In this document: piece by piece, positions 1 to 7,576 of the stretch | How the letters are laid out: each line of letters begins with the position of its first letter | Position numbering within the stretch: the first letter of the stretch is position 1 | Assembly (NCBI GenBank): GCA_964419545.1 | Contig: CAYQQU010000004.1 | Location: 62,001-126,000, forward strand | Length of the DNA stretch: 64,000 bases | DNA from: CAYQQU01 sp964419545 | GTDB taxonomy: Bacteria > Bacteroidota > Bacteroidia > Chitinophagales > Saprospiraceae | Direction of reading: 5' to 3' | Program-made: the position numbers and the translations under genes | Notes under the pieces: model-generated | The model's database searches: none | Told to the model about the DNA's origin: nothing | What the model saw: only the letters and a program-made list of their open reading frames with translations

Positions 1-200
1 AATATGGCCTCCTCATCCAACTGCGAAGAAGTTTCTTCGCTCTTGATCTGCAGCAGGGCGACGGCCCGGTACTGCGGCGGGGTCGTTTTGAGGTAAAAGT
101 AAGCCCCCAGCAGGAAGAGCGGAAAGATAAGGAGAAAGATATACCAGTATTTGAGGCCCTTGACGAGGAGGCGTTTATAGTCAAACTTTTCTTCGTTCAT
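1..200 (-). CDS. Wzc/Wzz-type polysaccharide chain-length protein, N-terminal fragment
   Basis: Only the first 66 codons are in the window; the gene runs off the left edge. The peptide starts MNEEKFDYKRLLVKGLKYW, then has one hydrophobic segment at about residues 18-37, then a predicted periplasmic stretch containing YRAVALLQIKSEE. This is the usual start of a Wzz/Wzc co-polymerase: a short cytoplasmic N-terminus with basic residues, TM1, then the beta strand of the Wzz domain. Such proteins sit in the inner membrane and control polysaccharide chain length. In Wzc types a cytoplasmic tyrosine kinase follows, but it cannot be seen here. It is the last visible gene of the leftward exopolysaccharide operon, 40 bp after the Wza-like gene. 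The upstream phosphatase at 1204-1980 would be the natural partner of a tyrosine kinase, which favours the Wzc form. Confidence 0.75.
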   Translation of the reverse strand, partial: MNEEKFDYKRLLVKGLKYWYIFLLIFPLFLLGAYFYLKTTPPQYRAVALLQIKSEETSSQLDEEAI

Positions 201-240
201 CACGATTTTTTTTTGTCTCTAAATAAAATCCTGTGCTTGC

Positions 241-1053
241 TTATTGGGATAGGCTGCCCGCCAGAAAAGAAATGAGGCTTACCACGGGCAACAACAAAAT
301 GCCGTACCTGTCGATAAAGTCGCCGCGGGTCGCGTATTGCCGGGCTTTCAATGGTTCGACGTAGATGATGTCGTTGGGGCTCAGGTAAAAGTAGGTAGAG
401 AGGAATAAGTCTTTGCCCTGGATATTGACGCGGGCGAATTCCCGTTTTCCGTTGCGTTCCCGGATGACGAGCACTTCATCGCGGTTCGCGTACGGTGTAA
501 AGTCGCCGGCCATCCCGATGGCTTCCAGTATGGTGAGCCGTTCGTTGGGGATGGTGTAAGCGTTGGGCAGGTTGACTTCTCCGAGTAAGGTGACCCGGAA
601 ATTCATAAAACGCACCTGCACGGAGGCGTCCGGGATGTATTTGATCAGTTCCTGATTAATCTCTTCGCGCAGGGCAATGATGGTCTTGCCGGCTGCTTTG
701 ATCTGGCCGACGAACGGCAGCTGAATATTACCGTTCTCATCCACCCGGTAGCCCTCCTGGATACCCAGGGCGCCGGCGCCTTTGCCGCCTTCCTGGGTTG
801 GGGAGGTTTGTAAGTTGAAAGCGATGACCGTTTCCGGATTTCTGCTGGTCACTTTGATATTGAGGATATCGTCCGACTGGATGACCAGCGCCGGGATATT
901 TTTGACCAGCTCAACGTCCTGCGTGACGTTGTCGAGCAGGATCAGGTCATCGTATTTTACGCTGCCGCAGCTGCTGTAAAGGAACACGGACAATACCATT
1001 GCCCAGCCCGTGACCCGGAGGGCCGTATTTTGTCCATGGTGTACTTTTTCCAT
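241..1053 (-). CDS. Polysaccharide export outer-membrane lipoprotein (Wza-like, SLBB)
   Basis: 270 residues. A hydrophobic leader ends in FLYSSC, with C29 as the likely lipidation site. A polysaccharide-export domain follows from about residue 58 (the IQSDDILNIKVTSRNPE region), with the YRVDENGNIQLPFVGQI signature of the Poly_export family near residue 105. An SLBB-like part (LLGEVNLPNAYTIPNERLTI) starts near residue 155, and the protein ends in a hydrophobic segment. The family forms the outer-membrane channel for exported polysaccharide. At 270 residues it is shorter than E. coli Wza (about 380), as is common in Bacteroidota, where fewer SLBB repeats are present. It lies between the phosphatase gene and the Wzc-like gene in the same direction. 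The function class is firm; the polysaccharide is unknown. Confidence 0.9.
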   Translation of the reverse strand: MEKVHHGQNTALRVTGWAMVLSVFLYSSCGSVKYDDLILLDNVTQDVELVKNIPALVIQSDDILNIKVTSRNPETVIAFNLQTSPTQEGGKGAGALGIQEGYRVDENGNIQLPFVGQIKAAGKTIIALREEINQELIKYIPDASVQVRFMNFRVTLLGEVNLPNAYTIPNERLTILEAIGMAGDFTPYANRDEVLVIRERNGKREFARVNIQGKDLFLSTYFYLSPNDIIYVEPLKARQYATRGDFIDRYGILLLPVVSLISFLAGSLSQ

Positions 1054-1098
1054 TTTTCTGGCTTTTGGAAATTTAAAAATAGGAGGAAAAAAGAGGCC

Positions 1099-1114
1099 TT
1101 CTCTTTTGAGAGAA
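1099..1114 (-). terminator. Weak candidate terminator hairpin
   Basis: A perfect 6-bp stem (TTCTCT/AGAGAA) with a 4-nt loop is followed, in the leftward direction, by a GGCCTC step and a run of six T at 1087-1092. It lies about 90 bp past the stop of the phosphatase gene and 45 bp before the Wza-like start. It could reduce transcription between the two genes. The short stem makes strong termination doubtful. Confidence 0.3.
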
Positions 1115-1203
1115 TAAAAATAGACAAAATGACGACGAAAAGGTATCCTCCCCGATTTTTCGCGTTCCGGTATTTCTTACGCAAAAAAAACGGACAAGGT
1201 TGC

Positions 1204-1980
1204 TCAAAACAAGTCTTTATTTTTGAATGACCCGGATAAGCTCACCCGTTTCAGGTGTTTGATCTGCCGGGTGCGATGCACGTCGGTTCCGGCCAGCTCG
1301 CACCATCCTTTTTTCAGGAGGAAAAGAGCGCTTTCGGCTTCTTTTTCGCCGTAGAAGCCCAGGGCGGACAAGAGGTTGACCTGGAAAAGGCAACCGGCGG
1401 CTTTCAGTTTTTCGTAACCGGCCGGTTTTTTTTGCAAAAAAAAGTAGCGCTCCGGATGGGCCAATACCGGGATATAGCTGCGAAGTTGCAGCTCGAAAAG
1501 GATCTCGGAAAGTCCGGGCGGCGCCTGAAAGCGGGGCATTTCCACCAAAACGAGCTGGTCTTTGAGCGTGAGCAGAGGGCCGGCTTCCAACTGTTTCAGG
1601 AAACCTTCGTCCAGCATGTACTCAGCTGCCAGGTGAAGGGAAACAGGGATGCCGGCCCGAGCCACGGACTGCCGGAAAGCATCAAATATTTCGGTGAGCT
1701 TTTCCGGGCCGTTTTGGTAGCGATCTATCATAATGTGAGGAGTAGCAATCAGTTTCTGAAAGCCGAGGTCAGCCAGCCCGCGCACCATCGTCAGGCCCTC
1801 CTCTTCGGTGGCCGCGCCGTCATCGACTCCCGGCAGCCAGTGGGCGTGGGTGTCGACGAGCAGCTGCTCGGCCGCCGAGGGCGGCGCCGGGGCGGAGTGG
1901 GAAAAAAGATCGTTGAGCGACAGCATATGACCGATGGACTTCAAGGAGAGCGTCCAGGCGTTTTGAAAAAAATTGACCAT
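1204..1980 (-). CDS. PHP-family protein-tyrosine phosphatase (YwqE/CpsB type)
   Basis: 258 residues, cytoplasmic. The metal-binding motifs of the PHP phosphatases are all visible: DTHAHWLPGVDDGA at 43-56, TPH near 80, E in the LAAEYML stretch, AHPERY near 175, and GTDVHR near 232. This family (Bacillus YwqE, Streptococcus CpsB) removes phosphate from the tyrosine tail of Wzc/CpsD kinases and so regulates capsule or exopolysaccharide assembly. The position directly before wza- and wzc-like genes supports that role. The start at 1980 gives an N-terminal stretch MVNFFQNAW; a second ATG at 1926 would remove 18 residues and leave all motifs. Gene family confident, start less so. Confidence 0.88.
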   Translation of the reverse strand: MVNFFQNAWTLSLKSIGHMLSLNDLFSHSAPAPPSAAEQLLVDTHAHWLPGVDDGAATEEEGLTMVRGLADLGFQKLIATPHIMIDRYQNGPEKLTEIFDAFRQSVARAGIPVSLHLAAEYMLDEGFLKQLEAGPLLTLKDQLVLVEMPRFQAPPGLSEILFELQLRSYIPVLAHPERYFFLQKKPAGYEKLKAAGCLFQVNLLSALGFYGEKEAESALFLLKKGWCELAGTDVHRTRQIKHLKRVSLSGSFKNKDLF

Positions 1981-2109
1981 AACCTATCTGGGGATTATAA
2001 TTTATCAATGGTGTAATCAGAAGGGGAAAAGAAAATCGGTCGGGTAGCGCCAAAATGGAAAGGGCCTTATCCGGTGCGGCCTGAACGGGGCCCTTTCCCG
2101 GGGCCGGGT

Positions 2110-3108
2110 TTATTCGGCCAGCAGTTTGCTTTCCGCCAGCTCGCTGCGGTCGAACGGATGGCTGTTCAACGGCAGAGCGGCCAGCGGATGGTGATCGCCC
2201 GTCAGGCCGGTCGGCTTGGCGTTGCGAATATCGTAGACGATCTTTACGGCGTCCGAAGCAACGTCCAGGCTGTAGCCGTTGCCGTCGAGGATGCCCTGGT
2301 AGCTCAGCGTATGCAGATCGGTAAAGCCGTCGCTGAATTCGATCTCTTCGCCGTCCATCTCAATGGAGCGGTAGGTACGGGCGCCCGTAGCTTTGATGGG
2401 ATCGGGAATCACTTCGTAGTTGATGCTCAGGAACCACCGCACGCGGGCGCGCTCGAAGCGCAGGAAACCGGCGGCGCGGTCGTGCGTGTGCAGGTGCACC
2501 ACGTTTTCCTGTACGGGGCCGAAGATCCAGCTCAGCATGTCGAAGAAGTGGATGCCGATGTTGGTGGCGATACCGCCCGATTTTTCCAGATTGCCTTTCC
2601 AACTCGTGTAGTACCACTTGCCGCGGGAGGTCAGGTAGGTCAGGTCGACGTCGTGAACCTTCCACTCCGGCTCGGCTTGTATTTTTTCCCGCAGCGCCTG
2701 TATGGAAGGATGCAGGCGCAGTTGCAGGATGGTATTGACCTTTCTACCCGTTTCTTTCTCGATAACCTTAAGTGCGTCCACGTTCCAGGGGTTGAGCACC
2801 AGCGGCTTTTCACAAATTACGTCGGCGCCGTGGCGCAGTCCGAAACGGATGTGGGCGTCGTGAAAATAGTTGGGCGAGCAGACGCTCACGTAGTCGATGT
2901 GTACGCCTTCGCGTTTCAGTTTTTCCAGGTGGCGGTCGAAGCGCTCGAATTCCGTAAAGAAAGAAGCTTCCGGGAAATAGCTGTCGATCACGCCGACCGA
3001 GTCGTTTTTATCCAGGGCGGCGACGAGTACGTTGCCGGTGTCTTTGATGGCCCGCATGTGGCGAGGCGCCACGTAGCCGGCCGCTCCAATAAGTACAAAG
3101 TGTTTCAT
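2110..3108 (-). CDS. Gfo/Idh/MocA sugar-nucleotide dehydrogenase (WbpB/WlbA-like)
   Basis: 332 residues. A Rossmann nucleotide-binding start (FVLIGAAGYVAPRHM) is followed by VSVCSPNYFHDAHI, the catalytic EKPLVLN motif near residue 96, and GGIATNIGIHFFDMLSWIFG near 175, which fits the WbpB/WlbA group. That group oxidises UDP-GlcNAc uronate at C3, the first step to 2,3-diacetamido-2,3-dideoxy uronic acids found in O-antigens and exopolysaccharides. The reading frame is open further upstream to 3396, but that part runs antisense through the neighbouring acetyltransferase gene, so the ATG at 3108 is chosen. Next to it is a WbpD-like acetyltransferase, the third enzyme of the same pathway. The aminotransferase that should act between them is not in the window. 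Confidence 0.88.
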   Translation of the reverse strand: MKHFVLIGAAGYVAPRHMRAIKDTGNVLVAALDKNDSVGVIDSYFPEASFFTEFERFDRHLEKLKREGVHIDYVSVCSPNYFHDAHIRFGLRHGADVICEKPLVLNPWNVDALKVIEKETGRKVNTILQLRLHPSIQALREKIQAEPEWKVHDVDLTYLTSRGKWYYTSWKGNLEKSGGIATNIGIHFFDMLSWIFGPVQENVVHLHTHDRAAGFLRFERARVRWFLSINYEVIPDPIKATGARTYRSIEMDGEEIEFSDGFTDLHTLSYQGILDGNGYSLDVASDAVKIVYDIRNAKPTGLTGDHHPLAALPLNSHPFDRSELAESKLLAE

Positions 3109-3176
3109 CTGAAGTAGTCGTTTTAAGATATTCCAGTGTAATTTCGTATCAAGCAGCGGAAAGGAGTCCGCTAGGC

Positions 3177-3761
3177 TTACAGTTTGACCACCCGGCCGGA
3201 TTCGAGCCGGTAGCGGTCGTCGTTTCCGGGGCAGGTGGCGAACCCGGCTTCGTCGAAGACGAGGCGCTCGCCGTATTCGCTCATCCATCCGATCTGACGT
3301 CCCGGGGCGCCCACGATGAGGGCGTAGGCCGGTACGTTTTTGGTGACCACCGCGCCGGCGCCGATGAAGGCATAGGCGCCGATGTCGTGGCCGCATACGA
3401 TGGTGGCGTTGGCGCCGATGCTGGCGCCGCGGCCGACGTGCGTCTTCAGGTATTCGCCGCGCCGCACCACCGCGCTGCGCGGGTTGACGACGTTGGTGAA
3501 CACCATGGACGGGCCGAGAAAGACGTCGTCGTCACAGGTCACCCCGGTGTAAATGGAGACGTTGTTCTGCACCTTGACGTTGTCGCCCAACACCACGTCA
3601 TTAGCAACGAAAACATTCTGGCCCAGGATGCAGCGGCTGCCGATGCGGGCGCCGGGCATTACGTGGCAGAAGTGCCAGATTTTGGAGCCTTCTCCAATGA
3701 AGCAGCCTTCGTCGATCACTGCAGTCGGGTGGGCGTAAAAACTATTTTCTTTCATGCTCAT
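3177..3761 (-). CDS. Hexapeptide-repeat N-acetyltransferase (WbpD/WlbB-like)
   Basis: 194 residues made largely of left-handed beta-helix hexapeptides, for example AVIDEGCFIGEGSKIW, ARIGSRCILGQNVFV and VVLGDNVKVQNNVSI. The stretch VFLGPSMVFTNVVNPRS and the late motif IGAGAVVTKNVPAYALIVGAPGR are typical of the WlbB/WbpD acetyltransferases that acetylate the 3-amino group of UDP-2-acetamido-3-amino-2,3-dideoxyglucuronate. It is a cytoplasmic trimer in known homologues. It is the first gene of the leftward exopolysaccharide operon, 68 bp before the dehydrogenase. Two ATG codons are possible (3761 and 3755); both leave the fold intact. A TATCTTTG promoter element lies 18 bp upstream of the first. 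Confidence 0.9.
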   Translation of the reverse strand: MSMKENSFYAHPTAVIDEGCFIGEGSKIWHFCHVMPGARIGSRCILGQNVFVANDVVLGDNVKVQNNVSIYTGVTCDDDVFLGPSMVFTNVVNPRSAVVRRGEYLKTHVGRGASIGANATIVCGHDIGAYAFIGAGAVVTKNVPAYALIVGAPGRQIGWMSEYGERLVFDEAGFATCPGNDDRYRLESGRVVKL

Positions 3762-3778
3762 GCCGTTATCTTTTTACC

Positions 3779-3786
3779 CAAAGATA
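3779..3786 (-). promoter_or_regulatory. Candidate Bacteroidota -7 element TATCTTTG
   Basis: On the minus strand the octamer is TATCTTTG, an exact match to the TAnnTTTG element used by the main sigma factor of this phylum. It sits 18 bp before the first gene of the exopolysaccharide operon. A TTTG lies upstream, but the 24-nt spacing is longer than usual, so the -33 element is uncertain. Confidence 0.5.
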
Positions 3787-3803
3787 CAAGGCTTCGCCGT
3801 TGA

Positions 3804-3820
3804 TAAGTCGCAAAGACTTA
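3804..3820. promoter_or_regulatory. Short dyad TAAGTC-N5-GACTTA, possible operator
   Basis: A perfect 6-bp inverted repeat separated by 5 bp lies about 18 bp upstream of the TATCTTTG element of the exopolysaccharide operon. The size and placement suit a regulator site. It is short enough to arise by chance. Confidence 0.25.
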
Positions 3821-3947
3821 ATCCCAAAAAAAACAGTTGCGGGTGCGAGCGTCGGCTCATATTACTCTATCGGTTCGCCCGGGGGCGATCCTGCTGAAGC
3901 CGGAAACCGGACTTCGTTGTCAGGATATACTTCCTCTTTTACCGCCA

Positions 3948-4169
3948 ATGCCCCGACAGAAAAGGAAATCCTCTTCACGGATCGGTCGCCCCGGAAAACC
4001 GGGAACCAAGCGCGGCCGACCCATCACCGGACAGGGCAAACGGGCGCACCGTTTGACTTCGACAATGGGTACGTACGGTCAATGTCGCTCTGGAAAAGCC
4101 GTCGGGTCTGACGAACGGAAATCGGCAGGAACCGACCGTAGGTGTAATCAAGGAAGTTCATGTTGTTAA
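3948..4169 (+). CDS. Possible small basic protein with two AT-hook-like motifs
   Basis: 73 codons from an ATG at 3948. The first half is strongly basic and contains RIGRPGKPG and KRGRPITG, both with the GRP core flanked by basic residues that defines AT-hook DNA-binding motifs. The second half is Gly/Ser/Cys-rich and does not look like a known fold. It is the only plus-strand candidate between 1 and 11625 and overlaps two other open frames, so it may be chance. If real, it lies divergent to the exopolysaccharide operon, where a DNA-binding protein would make sense. I cannot assign it to a family. Confidence 0.2.
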   Translation: MPRQKRKSSSRIGRPGKPGTKRGRPITGQGKRAHRLTSTMGTYGQCRSGKAVGSDERKSAGTDRRCNQGSSCC

Positions 4170-4735
4170 TCTCTGTTCCTGTTATTTAAGCGTCGTTCTA
4201 GATTTAAAGACTCTAATCCTGTGATTGTTAACTCCTTGTTTACGATCGGACGAATGTTTACTGCAGGCAACTACAGAAGTAGATTTGATCTGGAGAAAAT
4301 CAATCAACGTTTACCTTTGAGGGCTCGGGGCCCGAAAGATTGTTTGTTTGTAAAGGGAAAAAATGGCTTGCAGAGGAAAATCAGTCGGATTTTCCGCTTT
4401 TTTAGCGTTTGAGTAGGGGATCCGCTTGATAAGACGCACTGCCTGGTAGGAACTCGCCAGTACAGCGCTTACGGAATGCGTAGGGGAAGTAAAAATTCGG
4501 GGTAAAAATAAGGGAAATTATCAAATGACGCAAAGGGGGCTTAGAAAAAAAAGCCCGGTAGGGGAGGAATATCCGTTATTTTTAAATTACTGGAAATAAG
4601 GGAGAAGGAAGTGCCGAGCGGATACGAATTAGTTGTTTTTTATATATAAAGGCTAAGGTTATGTGTAAGGGCTTGTAAATAGGCGGCGGAGAGCGGTTGC
4701 TGCTCGGGCAGGCTGCCGCTCCCGGCCGGTGCTGA

Positions 4736-5203
4736 TCAGAAGCCGTTATTTTTTAACTGAGGCGCCGTGGCCAGGCGTTCGGCTTTGCGGATCACGGCGA
4801 GCACTTCCTGGTGTTGTGCCGTGAGCTGATCGTAGATGGCGGCGACGAGGTTTTCCTGCTTGAGGCTGGTTTTATAATAATCAGAAAGGGCTTCTTCGGA
4901 TTGCCGGCATATTTCGGCGACGCGTTGCCTCTTCTGGGCCCGCAGGGCGTCGTATAGTTCGTCCTGGTGGTCTTCCAGCCAGGGGCGGCTGTTGGTATTG
5001 GCCGGCAACGGAGTAGGCGGCATATCTTCGATGAGCTGCCGGACGGCCGCCGCCAGTTTGCGACGGTGGTGGGCCAGGCTGTGCAGCCATTCGGACAGGC
5101 TGGCGTCCTCGGTTTCGCCCGCGGCTTCATCGTAGCGATCGCCTGCTTTCTCATTGCGCAGCAACAAGTTGTTCAGAATTGCCAGGGAAGATTCTCTGTT
5201 CAT
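4736..5203 (-). CDS. Ferritin-like PA2169/DUF2383-type protein
   Basis: 155 residues, all-helical in appearance, no signal peptide. The pattern SLAILNNLLLRNEKAGDRYDEAAGETEDASLSEWL, with helix-forming stretches near residues 3-30, 35-60, 85-110 and 115-145, matches the four-helix-bundle PA2169/DUF2383 group related to ferritin-like proteins. Members are usually about 150 residues. Their biochemical role is not established; they often occur with stress genes, and here the gene sits next to a cold-shock protein and two small unknown proteins. It reads leftward. A strong hairpin at 5264-5291 separates it from the upstream gene, so it is probably transcribed on its own. Confidence 0.75.
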   Translation of the reverse strand: MNRESSLAILNNLLLRNEKAGDRYDEAAGETEDASLSEWLHSLAHHRRKLAAAVRQLIEDMPPTPLPANTNSRPWLEDHQDELYDALRAQKRQRVAEICRQSEEALSDYYKTSLKQENLVAAIYDQLTAQHQEVLAVIRKAERLATAPQLKNNGF

Positions 5204-5263
5204 TGATTCTATTTACTTTAGAACGGCCGGTGGCGGGGCCGTGTTCGTTGCCGGCCGGACAGA

Positions 5264-5291
5264 AAAAGCCTGCCGGTAACAGCAGGCTTTT
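5264..5291 (-). terminator. Rho-independent terminator
   Basis: A perfect 10-bp stem (AAAAGCCTGC/GCAGGCTTTT) with an 8-nt loop. In the leftward direction it ends in a T run, the usual intrinsic-terminator form. It lies 55 bp after the stop of the 58-residue gene and 60 bp before the DUF2383 gene. The A/T arms could also let it act in the other direction. Confidence 0.85.
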
Positions 5292-5345
5292 GGGGTGGAG
5301 GCCCTTCGGCGATAGTCGGCTCCACCGGTTGCTTTAGTAGTGGAT

Positions 5346-5522
5346 TCAGTCTTTTTCGCTCAGCTCGTAGTCGCCGATCACAACGTACATGCCGTTGGCG
5401 ACGCGTTCTTCGAAATCCTTTCTCGGAACGGGCATCTTGCGATTCAGACTAATGAAATGAACGGTGACGGTGCGAGCGGTTTCCTTTACGACTCGGACTT
5501 TAATACTTCTTTCTACTGCCAT
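5346..5522 (-). CDS. Small conserved-looking protein of unknown function (58 residues)
   Basis: The frame runs from an ATG at 5522 to a TGA at 5346 and gives a 58-residue protein starting MAVERSIKVRVVKET and ending GDYELSEKD. It alternates hydrophobic and charged residues (VTVHFISLNRKMPVPRKDF), suggesting a small beta-rich soluble protein. It has no signal peptide and no membrane segment. It is followed by a strong terminator and preceded by another small unknown gene. The compact structure and terminator make it likely to be real. I do not recognise a family with a known function. Confidence 0.65.
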   Translation of the reverse strand: MAVERSIKVRVVKETARTVTVHFISLNRKMPVPRKDFEERVANGMYVVIGDYELSEKD

Positions 5523-5620
5523 GATAAAACTTAGTTTGATTAATACCGGCCGCTTCCCCTTTATTATGAGGAAGGGATTACGCGGCCCTGAAAATGAAAA
5601 ATGAGGTATTTTTTATGGAA

Positions 5621-5833
5621 TCAGGAAGCGGCCGCCAGCGGCGGGTTGTTTTCCGTGAATTTTTTGCCGTCCCATTTGCCCAGCCATTCCACTTCTTTTC
5701 CGGCTTTCTGGTACTGGACAAAGGCGCGGGCCGCCGATTCCTTCGTTTTGCGGTAAATGGTGATGTTGTTGGGAATCGACTTGATGGTGAAGTACCACTT
5801 GTCTTTGCCCATGGTGAAATTTTTCTTACGCAT
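5621..5833 (-). CDS. Small basic protein of unknown function (70 residues)
   Basis: 70 residues from an ATG at 5833; an internal ATG at 5812 (MGKDKWYF) is an alternative. The sequence KWYFTIKSIPNNITIYRKTKESAARAFVQYQKAGKEVEWLGKW has many Lys/Arg and aromatic residues and ends in PLAAAS. The aromatic/basic pattern would fit binding of nucleic acid or a phosphate-rich partner, but this is only inference. The frame extends upstream to 5974, but that part lacks coding character. It lies between a cold-shock gene and another small unknown gene, all leftward, with gaps of 98 bp and 173 bp, so independent transcription is possible. Confidence 0.6.
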   Translation of the reverse strand: MRKKNFTMGKDKWYFTIKSIPNNITIYRKTKESAARAFVQYQKAGKEVEWLGKWDGKKFTENNPPLAAAS

Positions 5834-6006
5834 AACAATTTGTTTGGTTGAAAAAATAGGCTCCTTGACATTACCTCTCCTTGACGCAACGGCGCCCGCC
5901 GGGAATGGGGTGGAGCCGACTACCTCACTCCAGAGAACCCCTGAAACGGAGTGGCGGCGGGGCGTTCTTCCCACAATGGAGCAGCATACGCCTGGTATCC
6001 GAGGCG

Positions 6007-6252
6007 CTAGCCCTGGGCCAGCCGCACACGGCGCGCTTCGTAACCTTTGGGGCTGTTCTCGATCTCGAATTGCACCTTGTCGCCCTTGGAAATGCGGTCT
6101 TCAAGGTCGGTGATGTGGACAAATACGTCGCGTTCCAACTGCTCAGATTCAATGAAACCGTATCCTCTTTTCCGGTTGAAAAACTTTACAGTGCCCTCTT
6201 TCTCTTGCTGGGTCTTACCCTGAAAAACCGAAAGGAAGCGATCTAACCACAT
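6007..6252 (-). CDS. Cold-shock-domain protein (Csp family)
   Basis: 81 residues: a 20-residue extension, then a cold-shock domain with RNP-1 (KRGYGFIE, 28-35) and RNP-2 (VFVHI, 43-47) and the usual KGDKVQFEIE stretch. Csp proteins bind single-stranded RNA and DNA and melt mRNA structure. The extension MWLDRFLSVFQGKTQQ makes it longer than the usual 65-70 residues. The region upstream up to 6446 contains a hairpin at 6312-6334 and could serve as a structured leader, as in cspA-type mRNAs, or simply terminate the preceding operon. The gene reads leftward. Confidence 0.92.
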   Translation of the reverse strand: MWLDRFLSVFQGKTQQEKEGTVKFFNRKRGYGFIESEQLERDVFVHITDLEDRISKGDKVQFEIENSPKGYEARRVRLAQG

Positions 6253-6311
6253 ATCTGAAAAAATTTATGTTGAAAATTAGTTATGAAATCATGCTAACAT
6301 TTTACCCAAAC

Positions 6312-6334
6312 ACCGGCCTTTACCTTCGGCCGGT
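6312..6334 (-). terminator. GC-rich hairpin: terminator or cold-shock leader element
   Basis: A perfect 7-bp stem (ACCGGCC/GGCCGGT) with a 9-nt loop. It lies 113 bp after the stop of the racemase gene and 60 bp before the cold-shock gene, both leftward. In that direction it is followed by TGTTTGGG and not a T run, so intrinsic termination would be weak. It could instead be part of the cold-shock mRNA leader. Confidence 0.4.
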
Positions 6335-6446
6335 AGCGCACGGAGTCCGATAAAGCTAAGGGTGATAGTGTGTCGACCAGATCAGGCGCCTCAGAAAATA
6401 TGCCGGATTCGAAAAAAATCATCTAAACTGGGAATATACGAAAAAA

Positions 6447-7520
6447 TTATGGAATCACTCGCTTTTCTATGTAATCGGAATTAATTAATCCAAGCACGCC
6501 CATGTACTTTACTTTAAACGGGAGCTGATCGCCCACCTTGTAGTGCCCCGGGCTCTCGCCCAGATCGATCACCAGCATGTCGGAACTGGCGTTGACGATC
6601 TGCAGGTTTTCGTCTTCCAATTCTAAATAATCGGGCGACATTTCCAGCAGGCCGACGTCGACGATGGCCCGGTAGGAAGTTTTTCCATAGTTGGCTTCGT
6701 CTACTTCGAATACTTCACCCGCTACGTTGGTGGCCAGCGGCCCGATCGGGACCTTGGGCTTGCGGGTGATCTCGATGATCTCGGCGTACAGCTTGAAAAC
6801 TTCGTTCTCCATCTCCGGGATGGGATCGCCGGAAAAGAGGTCGTTGCCGAAAAACAGCGTCTCACCGATGCGGAAGTGGTTGATCGCAGCCGGCACCTGC
6901 CCGCGGGGGAGCAGCGGCAACACCACTGAGGTGCCGCCGGTAACGAAGGGGATCTTCTGGTTGAACTGCGCTTCGATGAGCTGCCGGTATAAGCTGAGCT
7001 GGATCAGCTTGTCTTGCGACGGCATGACGCCGTGCAGGCAGTTCAGATTAGCGCCGATCGCCACCACTTCGATATTGGGCAGCTCGAATACCGACTCGTA
7101 AAAGTCCACGAGGTGCTCGCCCATAATGCCCTCGCGCAGGTCGCCCAGCTCGATCATGATGGTCACCTTATGGGTTTTGCCCTGGCGCTGCGCTTCTTCC
7201 GACAACATGCGGATGACAGCGCTTTCGGAGTTGAAACTCACGTCGGCGTACCGCACCAGATCTTCGACCACGGCCTGCGAAGGGGGTTTAATATATACCG
7301 TCTGTACCGACGGATCGATCTCCTTGACGGTGGCGAGGTTGCTGATCCGGCTGTCGCACACTTCTTTGGCGCCCAGTCTGAGCACCTCGCGCAGGTACAG
7401 TTCATTTCCGCACAACAGCTTGGTCACAATGGCCCAATCGCGATGGTGCGTTTTGAACATCTTGTCCAGGTAGTCGTAATTGTGTTTTAACTTACTGCGA
7501 TGTAATTCCAAATAAGCCAT
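6447..7520 (-). CDS. PLP-dependent amino-acid racemase (alanine/ornithine racemase fold)
   Basis: 357 residues from the ATG at 7520 (MAYLELHRSKLKHNYDYL); the open frame continues 11 codons upstream without family-like residues. The start is the classical fold-type III pattern, with the PLP lysine K34 in AIVTKLLCGN. The TIMELGDLREG-like stretch (IMIELGDLREGIMGEHL) and the late GGTSVVLP segment match the Orr/YhfX group of racemases, which act on ornithine or other amino acids rather than on alanine for cell wall. Cytoplasmic. It is the last gene of a leftward operon with an M20 amidohydrolase (56 bp upstream) and a sodium symporter, suggesting that it converts an imported or released D-amino acid. 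The substrate is not known. Confidence 0.82.
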   Translation of the reverse strand: MAYLELHRSKLKHNYDYLDKMFKTHHRDWAIVTKLLCGNELYLREVLRLGAKEVCDSRISNLATVKEIDPSVQTVYIKPPSQAVVEDLVRYADVSFNSESAVIRMLSEEAQRQGKTHKVTIMIELGDLREGIMGEHLVDFYESVFELPNIEVVAIGANLNCLHGVMPSQDKLIQLSLYRQLIEAQFNQKIPFVTGGTSVVLPLLPRGQVPAAINHFRIGETLFFGNDLFSGDPIPEMENEVFKLYAEIIEITRKPKVPIGPLATNVAGEVFEVDEANYGKTSYRAIVDVGLLEMSPDYLELEDENLQIVNASSDMLVIDLGESPGHYKVGDQLPFKVKYMGVLGLINSDYIEKRVIP

Positions 7521-7576
7521 TTTGCTTAGGTTGCGCCGCCCGGCGGGCGGCATGTGTCATTAGAGTACGGCTGTTG

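Larger units (their letters stand above)
3787..4735. other. 950-bp stretch without a confident gene, upstream of the exopolysaccharide operon
   Basis: Both neighbouring genes read leftward, so this stretch is downstream of nothing obvious on the plus strand and forms the upstream region of the exopolysaccharide operon. The first half is GC-rich and holds three overlapping plus-strand open frames, none family-like except for the basic peptide listed separately. The second half (about 4200-4680) is clearly AT-richer than the rest of the window, with runs such as TTTTTTATATATAAA near 4636. I see no tRNA fold, no strong hairpin with a U tract and no insertion-sequence ends. A long untranslated leader or a degraded gene would both fit. 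Confidence 0.5.

Noticed and set aside
2074..3117. Plus-strand open frame of 347 codons
   Set aside because: Antisense to the Gfo/Idh/MocA gene, which has clear motifs on the minus strand.
4221..4412. Plus-strand open frame of 63 codons in the AT-rich gap
   Set aside because: No family-like pattern, no clear leader, and composition like random AT-rich DNA.
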